DNA of 64,000 bases from Phytophthora sp. 'mugwort'. Its lineage: Eukaryota > Oomycota > Peronosporomycetes > Peronosporales > Peronosporaceae. Position numbers and translations under genes: made by a program. The notes under the pieces were generated by a model. The model was not told the DNA's origin. It searched no databases and saw only the letters and a list, made by a program, of their open reading frames with translations. Numbering within the stretch: position 1 is the first letter of the stretch; each line of letters starts with the position of its first letter. Of this stretch, positions 44,101 to 52,203 are shown in pieces. The DNA is taken from the NCBI GenBank assembly GCA_033558025.1, contig JAUCEF010000005.1:1860001-1924000 (forward strand), read 5' to 3'.

Positions 44101-45273
44101 TTTCAACACATTTGCACGCTCACAATCGAATCCAGTGCTGCCTACTTGATCTTGGACTTGCATGAATCCAACCTGTGGATGATTCTCGACCTCCATATTC
44201 GTATGATCGAAGAATGGCAAGCGGAAAACAAGACATCGTCACCAAGATCAACGAGAACATCTGTGGACACCGGTACGACTGCAGACTGTGGCAGTAGCGA
44301 TGGCATCAGCTTACGCGAGAAGATTGCAGGTTATGTGATGGACGTAGCTTGCTACCTCGCACACTCCCTGTTCTTGTCAGGGCGCCACCGTGGTGCATGG
44401 AACGCTGCTAATAAAGCCCTGCATATTGCGAAGCAGCACAAGAATACCATGTGCCAGGCGAATATTCGTAAACTTATGGGCATTTTACTCACCACCGAGA
44501 CAAAGTTCGACGAGGCCAAGGCGCAGTTCGGGACAGCGCTCATTTTGTACAAGACTGTGGGGAACAAGATTGGGCAGGCGGCTTCTTTGAGTGCAATCGG
44601 CATGATCCACTCGCGCAACGGAAATCTACGAGGCGCACACAATTGTTTTACGAAAGCATTGACATTATACGAATGGTACAAGCATTCTCTTGGACAGCTC
44701 AACTGCCACCAACGCCTTGCAAATTTAGAGAAAAAGCTACGCGATGGAGATGGAGCAGCTCACAAGAATGGACCAAACTCGGGCCACAGTCACCACTACG
44801 CCGCAACTCGTCGCCTGCAAGGTGATTTAAACCGCAAACGCAACGGCGAGTATATCGTTCGCTGGGTTGGACACGAAACGAGTTTACTGCTGGAATTGCC
44901 GTCGCCAGCAGTACAAGATGACAGCCAGTCTCGTCCTGGACAATCGTTAGCGACCTCTTCGCAAGGATTACCGTTCCCGCTTGGTACTACTGCTGCTAAG
45001 ACAACCGTCCCAGGAGTCACGACCACTCCAAAGAAGGGAAAACTAAGTGCACTGATTGAGCAGAAGGAAAAGGACCGAGCAACTTCTACTACCGCCTCAA
45101 TGAATACTTCTACTGCTGCTTCAGCAAGTGCCACTACGAGTGAGGGACAAGGCGACAAGTTCAAGAATAGTAGTTTTGCCAAGAGGAAGGAGTACGACAG
45201 CAGCATCAGGAAATCTGCTGCTATATCAAATGCTCCCAGTTCAACCTCAATGCTTGAGCCAGAGCAGCCATAG
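41197..45273 (+). CDS. CHAT - NB-ARC-like NTPase - TPR protein (1358 aa)
   Basis: This is a single-exon gene with its start at the first ATG (MSSTGASSS). Residues about 180-400 form a CHAT domain, a caspase-fold protease. The likely catalytic dyad is His231 (HFSGHGG) and Cys330 (SSCDS), and family stretches such as AGVAHVVCVRSEG and ALTGKPVQQAFEIAR are present. A STAND/NB-ARC-like NTPase follows, starting at FVGREQEL. Walker A is GPPGIGKS (500-507), Walker B is KVLLVLDN (569-576), and SLSFLMTAR is a sensor-like strand. A helical region with FFALLGLLPAGAMP resembles the winged-helix part of such switches. TPR-like repeats lie at about 1062-1180 (GAWNAANKALHIA, AKAQFGTALILYK, AHNCFTKALTLYE). 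The last 150 residues are Ser/Thr/Ala-rich and probably disordered. The inferred role is a ligand-gated protease switch; the substrate and trigger are unknown. It ends 31 bp from the convergent RAD17 gene. Confidence 0.9.
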   Translation: MSSTGASSSPLQQKLWAFVASLAEPQATPLLSPEARLEQILQQARDLLTTRREAASVNGTDELPSVPAAMIAAANGEGNEIDEEETKYEERQVATTSEAKEKMYEAVNERIARRMIDGVEQPRGAATASTSEDKSDTLSDCTTNTETSSVYGIHNTWVDLATLYSLPFVMSDSNRRLKPVPPLNIAQEQSHLNKIFQECQRAVHTMRAVATVDALRKVLDRGVTVLHFSGHGGRIVGQRQYLMFEDTKSSGLAHLIDSATLRSILNGGTRSSVVEELSGSEIIEEMDDSEPSASDLGVPLRYPSQISSSRRTDGRPAIIGTLKLVFVSSCDSRDIGEVFIQAGVAHVVCVRSEGKVLDDSSAMFSYSFYHAALTGKPVQQAFEIARVRVSAEMRIPDGEGDKFVLLESSHLHAETCPLWSRKEIPQAIEVNFAEKSCRCNASTQQFVFSDISVGKWVDVSPSNKFSKTLPAVSEAFVGREQELHMLAQLVNTRRLVTLRGPPGIGKSTLSIKLAHFLADRNAFPDGVAFIRLRGVQSLEGMESAIKSALFPEGGREKDMPLDQALTDMKVLLVLDNMEDPVNANPAAVREFLLQLLQNTPSLSFLMTARQAMGGGINEFDEKVVSLNRLSHYHAADLFIKKSPRALLVSEIGDIDSSDAKSTSSSILEVLVAHPLMAFLDGHPQAISLCAPLLQDRSLAELTRAVLSRGVSELQVVGLAAHDRSALNTLVASLDVSLEQVRTHHGQDAIRFFALLGLLPAGAMPADFKSLWGNSWEGLVETLLRFSLIQRNRIPGFALAKRGLSKRSGAAGPSGIGSSSSSSRRSRSRHSSSRGYDQSLLAALKSYSDFISNAAETGKTENVEYDIPNGRGGSHRVLNDRNMLNSLTRSGRASRVSEHVERMDDHVEIMAVCVSYSTFPFIASYARSLLGMYDGDGAKNEVLESLCLADRDFFLFTTSRHFRKVSYWVFQHICTLTIESSAAYLILDLHESNLWMILDLHIRMIEEWQAENKTSSPRSTRTSVDTGTTADCGSSDGISLREKIAGYVMDVACYLAHSLFLSGRHRGAWNAANKALHIAKQHKNTMCQANIRKLMGILLTTETKFDEAKAQFGTALILYKTVGNKIGQAASLSAIGMIHSRNGNLRGAHNCFTKALTLYEWYKHSLGQLNCHQRLANLEKKLRDGDGAAHKNGPNSGHSHHYAATRRLQGDLNRKRNGEYIVRWVGHETSLLLELPSPAVQDDSQSRPGQSLATSSQGLPFPLGTTAAKTTVPGVTTTPKKGKLSALIEQKEKDRATSTTASMNTSTAASASATTSEGQGDKFKNSSFAKRKEYDSSIRKSAAISNAPSSTSMLEPEQP

Positions 45274-45304
45274 CGTTCAAAATTGTTTTTAATGTGACTA
45301 CTTG

Positions 45305-47454
45305 TTACCACTCACCATCGCTGTCCTCAATTTCATCGTCCACCTCCTCTTTAAGCGAGAGTGTATTAACCGAGAAGGTGCCGCCACCTGCATTCTGCCG
45401 AGTGGTAGGCCCACTCACTCGGTCCATGATTGTCAAATAGGGTTCCACTTCAAAAGCAAACACATCACCAGTGCATGCGTATTGAAGGTCATGATCGCCT
45501 CCTCGAGTGGCCACTAACATTTCCTCACGACGCGACACAATACGCTGCTTTGCGATGTACGATCGCGGGCGCGTGATCGGCCGAAATGCCTTCGGAGCAG
45601 GGTTTTCGTTCGTGACTGCTACTGTTCGCATGAGAATGGCTTGGGCAACACCCCGTGAACGCTTGAAGGCCTACAAGAAAAAACCAATGTTTTTAATCAG
45701 TACCATCAGTTAAGCGCGCAGAGCAACGATGTTCCATTCACTCGTACCTCTGAGCTGTTAAGACCGTTGTATGATTCAGCTACCATCACCTCACACAAAC
45801 TCATGAGCTCCAGAGCACCGGATAGATCTTCCACTTGTGAAAAATACGCAATGCTGTTCTCATGAACGAGTCCAAGCACCCGGTCCAGTGGCATTGTAGA
45901 TGCATCTAATATGTGGTCGTAGCCAACGTCGCTCGCCTCAGTCTTCATCTCGCTCTCGTCAGCAGATTTGTTCTGTAACATTTTACCATGCAACAGTTTT
46001 CCAACCACGTGGAAGTCCGAGAGAAATGGATCACGGACAGTGGAGCTTGTCGATGGCGATGGCTTGGCAATCACAGAGGAAGCACCGCTCTTCTTACCCT
46101 TCTTACGAGCGGCTGATGGCACCATTATCTGTTTCTTCACGGTGTCATTTTGAAACAATTGCAGCATGTTCAACGCGTGCCGCATATCGCCATTGCTGCT
46201 GTCAACTATCTTTTGAATATCCACAGGCTGAGTAGGACAATCCTCTTGTGCAGCAACACAAGCGAGGTGTTTCTTGAGCTGCGCAGACGTCACTGCGTTG
46301 ATATTAATTACTGAAGTCAGCGGCGAATGCATTACTTCACGAGAGAACTTCCGGCTCAACTGATCCAGATCAATCTTATTCCCTTGAACGTCACTGTAGA
46401 TGCAGATTACGGGATAACGACAAGCACCTGCCGGATCAACCACGTGTTTATAGATTCGCTGAAGTTTCTTCTCGTACAGCGACTGGTCTTTCGACCAGGA
46501 CTGTGGCCAGCTCTCGATCAGAATCAGCTGACCGACGCTGCTCGGCGACTCCTGTGAATTACTAGGTCCTTGTTGGTTGCTAGATAGTCGTCGCTTACGA
46601 CCAATAGTAGGCGCATGCCTAGATGTAGCAATAGGAAGCGCTGCGTAGGCTGATGAGCGAAGAATAAAGTCTGAAAAATCGTCTGCTTCTGATACCTGCG
46701 GCATCCAAAACTCCTCCCGAAGCATGCGTTCATAATTCAGTTTCCCAGCAGACGAATTTTCCTCCCACTCTTTGATAAGCAGCCCAAGCTGCCGAGCTAT
46801 GCATCGTACTGCCGTCGACTTGCCTGATCCCGGTGGGCCACACAAGAACAGCAGCCGCTTCTGGAACACTCTCGACCGTGGCGACGCATTCCGTTCCAGC
46901 CATTCCGAAATTTCCTGCACCTTTTTCTTGCTGACGCACAGGTCGTCCACCGTCTTCGGAGCATACAAGTCTGCCCACAGCCCCATCCTTGCCTTCGCTG
47001 CCGTCACCTTGCCAGTATCGCCGGTGCTCCGTCGTAAACTAGCAGCTCCGCCACTGTACGATACAGCCGACGTGACACTAGCAGCGTCCTCACTCTCTCC
47101 ACTGTCAATAACCTCAATGGGCACCGCTCTCGCACCCGACGACTGTTTCTTCGGGCTCTGTCCTTCCACTGGTTGGGAGAGCCACTGCGACAGTTTGCGC
47201 GTCTTCCTCGGCAACTCGGGACGCGCGGTCTCGCACACTTCACACCTGGATATGCCGGCGTTTTCGTTTAGGAACGTACACATGGGGCACTCCCAAGCCT
47301 TTCTCTGCTTATCGATCTTCAACTCTTGCTGAGTCTTCCCTGACGTCATCACCAGCTCTACGTCTGAGTCGCTGCTGCTGTCCACCGACTCCTTCTCATG
47401 CTCAGCCCTGCGCGACGACAATAAAGCAGCATCACCACATCTTGCAATTAGCAT
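45305..47454 (-). CDS. RAD17: RAD17 checkpoint clamp loader with N-terminal RanBP2-type zinc finger (690 aa)
   Basis: Exons are 47454-45748 and 45670-45305 (phase 0, GTACGA..TAG). Rad17 with RFC2-5 loads the 9-1-1 clamp at DNA damage. The RAD17 signature LWADLYAPKTVDDLCVSKKK starts at residue 159. Walker A is GPPGSGKST (206-214). The Walker B-like strand LILIESWPQSW is followed by a lid/SSD region with NGDMRHALNMLQLF. An N-terminal zinc finger W54-x-C56-x2-C59-x11-C71-x2-C74 (WECPMCTF...CEVC) is of the RanBP2/NZF type, which often binds ubiquitin or RNA. It is not a usual part of RAD17. The tail is acidic (EEVDDEIEDSDGEW). The length matches human RAD17 (about 680). The start could instead be the Met at residue 36. 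Confidence 0.9.
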
Positions 47455-47613
47455 ATACTTCTAGACGGCCCTGCAGGCGCGTATGTACCGCTGTCGAAGC
47501 CGCTGCCGGCCGCGCTGCATGGCCGATTGATACTCGAGCTTTTTACCGTTTTGAAACTTCAAAACGTGGTACAGTTTTGTACCAATCAGATTAAAGCAAT
47601 AATACTAATAATC

Positions 47614-47879
47614 ATGATAGAGGCGCAGGAGGCAAAGCCGTCCGCACCGACGGATGTCGCGGCGTCGGCTGAAGAGTGGAAGAGGAGCTTCAACGAGCAA
47701 GAGCAAGAGGAGATCGAGCTCTCGATCAAGAGGTGGGGGATTCGCGGCACTTTTTAGACGAGAGAGAGGAAGAAAAAGCAATCAGAACTAATGTATAGTT
47801 GTCGTGGGGATTTAGTGGCATTGAGTTTTCAAAAGAGCTTGAACGGGTACGAGAGGCAATGAAGACCAGAAGACAATAG
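47614..47879 (+). CDS. Small acidic/helical protein, two exons (60 aa), unrecognised
   Basis: I infer exons 47614-47732 and 47816-47879. The donor is GTGGGG, the acceptor ATTTAG, and a CTAAT branch-like sequence lies within the intron; the spliced frame closes at TAG. The product begins MIEAQEAKPSAPTDVAASAE and continues as one long amphipathic, charged helix (EEWKRSFNEQEQEEIELSIK, then EFSKELERVREAMKTRR). Without splicing the frame ends after 47 codons in a low-quality tail, which favours the spliced form. The donor is not canonical beyond GT. It is divergent from RAD17 (159 bp) and convergent with the aminopeptidase. Function is unknown. Confidence 0.4.
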
Positions 47880-48030
47880 ATAAATACGCTTTGGGTGGAG
47901 AGGGTGCGCTCGACGGAATAAACTCAGCTATTGAAGTTGATGTGTGTTGATCACGAACACCTGCGATGAATATCAATTAATGCAGCTTCGATGCTTGTGT
48001 TGGTCGAGTAGCCAGCACTTTAACTGTGTC

Positions 48031-50216
48031 TTACTTTTGCATGGCGGTGAGAAGCAGCTCGATGCGGTCACGAACCATGACGTGCAGCATGCTTCTTGTG
48101 GCAGCGAACGTCTCGGAGGCGAATCTGCGCACCTCCTCGTTGGAGCTTGCTGTGAGCAAGCGGTAGACTGGAAGCTGGAACTTCTGCTTGCCCTGCATGG
48201 CCAGGAATCGATACACAACTGACAGCTTGCTGATAACACCGTTCTTGATAAGAACCAGTGCCCACCGAAACAGAATTTCGGAGTTGTGCGAGTCCCATAG
48301 AGAAAGCGTGTCGCCCAGTGCGATCACCACGTCCGCATCCGTAAACTTCGTCTCCAGGCAGCAATCCAGGAAATAGAGCACGGGTAAGGCCTCCCACTGC
48401 TTGGCTTCTTCCGACAGGTACAGCACACTCGATTGTACTGGAGTAGATGATGATTGCCAGTGGAATGCCAACGACTCGCAGTTCTGCATGATTTCTTGTG
48501 CGTCAGAGAGATCTGGGGTAAACTGTGGGTAACCCGGCTCATTAAGCCACGTGTTGAACAAAATGCCGCCGTTGAGATCCGTGTCAGAGGCGTTGGCAAG
48601 TTCAGGGAAGCTCTTTAGGAAAAATGCGATCATGGTCTCTGCTGGGATCGACTGGAAACGGTATTCAGCGCAGTAACGTTTGAGAAAGTCATCAAAAACC
48701 TGCAAGTAGACATCCCAAACCAAATGCGGTCATATCAGAGACAACCCAAAATGGTAAAAGAAAAAACGGAACAGAATGTTCATAACCGCATCAGACTCCA
48801 CGAGGCTTCGGAGATAGCATACAAACGCGTAGCCCTTTTCGTACGCGCACTGGTTGTAACAATCACCAGGGTCAATTCCATCATCAAGAGGGACTCGCAG
48901 TCGTGTCAGAGGCGAGTGCTCTCCGAGAGAGGATATTTCTTCACGCAGCAGAGCTTCCCCCAGTTTGGCATCGAGGCAGCTCAACGGTCTACGATCGAAC
49001 AATATTCACGTCAAATGCGTTGATATCTAACGATACTACAACTGTAGAGAATAACAGCACGGTTTACCTGCCGTATGATACTTCGGTGATGCGTCGTTCA
49101 GCGTACATCGTGAAGCCTTCATTGAGGAAGAAGTCGCTCCACGTCGCATTTGTCACCAAATTTCCAAACCACGAGTGGGACAACTCGTGCGCCACAACTA
49201 CAACAAGAAGAAACAGGCAGAGCAAGCATTCAAATATCTCAGTAACTGCAATGTCGTGACCTTAGCTGGAACAATGTCGACGTACTCGACACGAGAGATT
49301 TGTCGCCAGCAATCGTGCAGGGGGACACAAACGTAAGTCGCGGATTCTCCATTCCACCGTACGGAAAGGAGGGCGGCATGACCAGCATATCGTAGCGCTC
49401 CCATAGGTAGTCACCGAACAGCCGTTCACCGACAGTCAAGTACTCCTCCAGCACGCCATCAAATTCCTTCGTAGCAGCCTCAATCATGCAAGGCTCCGTC
49501 CAGATACTCGACCGCGGTCCAACTTCGGCTTCGACCAAGTCTCCAACCGCCATGGCGACCAAATAAACTGGAATTGACTGCTTCATCTCAAAGGTAAACT
49601 TTTTCTTGGTAGGAGTCACTTCCTTTCCCATTTCCTCCTCGTCGGGTACGTAGTCCTCCACGTTGCACAGCTTGGCGCTCATGACACACACGAGCTCGTT
49701 CGGAACGACTATCGAGGCGGTGTACGTGACACGTACAGAGGGCGAGTCCTGGCACGGAAAGAAGCTGCGGTTTAGCACTTCTTGGCCCTGTGTGTACATG
49801 AACGGCAGCTTCTTTCCCGCCGTCTGCTCCTTCTCAAGCCAACAAACGCCTGGGCTCTCAGGGTTCGTCTCGTAGCGGATCGCAAGCTCAAAGGCGCTTG
49901 CAAGCGACAGTTCGTCGGGAATTTCGACCTCAAGCATCTCCCCGAACGCCGTGAAGGGCTTGATGCTCCACTGGGCCGCAATTGTGTCCTCCTCGGGCAG
50001 GGAAACGCACACCGAGTGGATGGTCAAGTGAAACACGTCCAGACGCAGCGTCGTGGCGGCCTCACTGAGCCTTTCCACGGACAAAGAGGCCAGACCCGAC
50101 AGACGCTTCGTCTTCATATGAACCTCCAGCTCCAGCTCCACATGGTGCGTCTGGAAATTGCTTAGCACTGCGCACGTCGCGGGGTCGCGCGTCCCGACAG
50201 TCGTCCCGCTCGTCAT
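48031..50216 (-). CDS. LTA4H: Leukotriene A4 hydrolase-type M1 aminopeptidase (643 aa, four exons)
   Basis: Exons are 50216-49286, 49197-49068, 48988-48787 and 48699-48031; frames close exactly (1932 nt). The enzyme is a zinc aminopeptidase of family M1. The substrate motif GGMEN is at residues 287-291. The zinc site HELSH is at 314-318 with the third ligand Glu337 (HExxH-x18-E), the spacing of human LTA4[13 protein letters not shown] corresponds to the segment carrying the catalytic Tyr. The C-terminal helical domain ([17 protein letters not shown] onward) is the LTA4H/aminopeptidase-B type. Whether it hydrolyses an epoxide as well as peptides cannot be told from sequence alone. One donor (GTTATG after exon 3) is weak but family spacing supports it. 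Confidence 0.9.
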
Positions 50217-50321
50217 TTTGATGACTCAACTTCGTCCACATCACGCCAGAATCAGCTTGTGTCACTCCACCGAGGGAACTTTGACTCAGATTCGATCTGA
50301 TTCCCCGCATTCTCCATCGTG

Positions 50322-52063
50322 ATGTTGAGCTCCAAGCACTCGGCGCTGTGGGACGAGGTGCAGGGATCCTGCGAGGCGACCAAGCTGCAGGCGGTGCTCA
50401 GCGCTGGTGCAGACCCATCTGTTCTGCTGGACGGGTGGACGCCGCTGCATTTTCTGTGCGAAAACCGCTCGGTGGAGCCGGCGGCGCGTGCTGAGGGGCT
50501 GCGGCAGCTGCTACGCGGGGGCTTTAACGCGAACGCCGTGGACGAGGTGCGCGTCGAGCGAGAGGGTGTGTGGATGGTCCTTTAATTGACACAAGTTGAT
50601 AACTGTTCAACTGCTGCGGCTGGCAGGGCGGATGGAGCGCGCTGCATCTTCTATGCAAGAACAAAAGTGGGGGCGATGAAGACCTTGTTCCCAGCATCCA
50701 GCAGCTCCTGGCGGCTAAGGCCAACGTGGACCAGCAGACCTCTGTGAGCGGGGCTTCTGTGAATCTGTTTGTGCTAGTGATGGGAGCTAATTATGGTGTG
50801 GTTGTTTGTTGCAGGACAACAAGAAGTCTGCCCTGCATTTCATTTGCGAGAACGAAGCGGTCTCCTGGGAGGCGCTGGAGGCTCTGCTCAAAGCTAGGCC
50901 GGATGTGAACTCTGTGGACAAGGTGATAATAGCAGTCAGACTCGTTATTAAAGGGTTTCCTCTTCATGTGGCTGAAATTATTTTGTGTTGATGTAGGATG
51001 GCAACGTTCCGCTGCATTATCTGGCGGAGAACCCCTTTGTTTCGGATCACATAATCGGCCTCCTGTTGGCGGCCAAGACGAACCTCAACATTCAGAACCA
51101 TGTACGCTGGCGTGCAATTGTTTTTTGGAGTTGTTTTTAAACAATGCTGACGTGGCTTTCTATTAGTTTCAATCGACGCCAGCCCACTATCTCTGCCAAA
51201 ACAGCCGCGTGTCACAATTCATGATCCGCGAGCTCCTGAAGCATAACGCTAATTTCAACATCAAGAACAACGTAAATGCGAACAGTCGAAAAAAGGTGGA
51301 TTTGCATCTGTACTGATCGCCTTTTACTTGTTGGTTACGAACAGATTGGAAATACGCCGGTCCACTACCTTTGTGAGAACGACGTAGTGACGGTGGAAAT
51401 GTTGAAGGAGCTCATGAGTAACAAGCACGTGAACATTACTATCGCCAACTCGGTGCGTTAAAACTAACATGAACCTTATCGCTGCCATTGTTACTAACCT
51501 ATATTACTGGCCATGCCCAGCTGGGAAAGCTTGCAAGCGATTACATTCCAACTCGTAAGCAAGACTGTCTTGCGTTCCTCCAGAAGTTTACGGCGCCTAA
51601 TTTGGATCGTACGGGCGGCAACTTAACCGCATCCGCCGAAATTGGTGGCGAGGACCCAAGCGAATTACCAGAACCTTTGAAGAAGGCACTGATGGCTTGG
51701 AATGCGTCGCTTCCACCGTTTGATGCAGCTTTCTACAATGCGGTTTCATGCGAAGCTGCCTTTGAATCGACCTATGACCAGGTCCAGGAGGTCTCAGGGC
51801 GTGCGTGTGAATCTCCTGGAGACAGTTCGACCTTCACCGCATGGGAAAAGAGCCTGAGCAAGTGGCGAGCGTGCATCCTGTTGGCGTATGCGGCACTGGT
51901 GCCTCCTAACATTTGGCAACAATATGCTGAGCAGTTTCAGCGCCCTGTGCCATCTGATTTGTCAAAAGTGTTGGAGAAAGTGGAGGCAGCGTGGAAGCAA
52001 TTTCCAGAGCAGACCCAGCGCCGCGGTCGCTTTGAAGCGCTGGCCGGTGTGTTTAACGCGTAA
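50322..52063 (+). CDS. Ankyrin-repeat protein, seven exons with one repeat per exon (436 aa)
   Basis: Exons are 50322-50546, 50627-50743, 50815-50922, 50997-51101, 51167-51271, 51345-51452 and 51521-52063. Every junction is phase 0. Exons 2-6 are 105-117 nt and each encodes one ankyrin repeat, recognisable by repeated motifs (SALHLLCKN, SALHFICEN, VPLHYLAEN, TPAHYLCQN, TPVHYLCEN); the first exon ends with another (TPLHFLCEN). The last exon encodes about 180 residues of helical sequence with no repeat that I recognise. It is probably a protein-binding scaffold with an unknown partner. Its start lies 105 bp from the divergent aminopeptidase. Confidence 0.9.
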
Positions 52064-52203
52064 TTGTGCGCTGCTGTGTGGTGTGTCAGGTAGGGGCCTC
52101 AGATTATGTCTGAAAATGCTACCAAGTTCAAGAAACGTAACGCCCTTTTTGCTTGCTTTCATGATCTTCAGCGCAATATTGTTGCTACCAGAACTTGCTC
52201 TTT

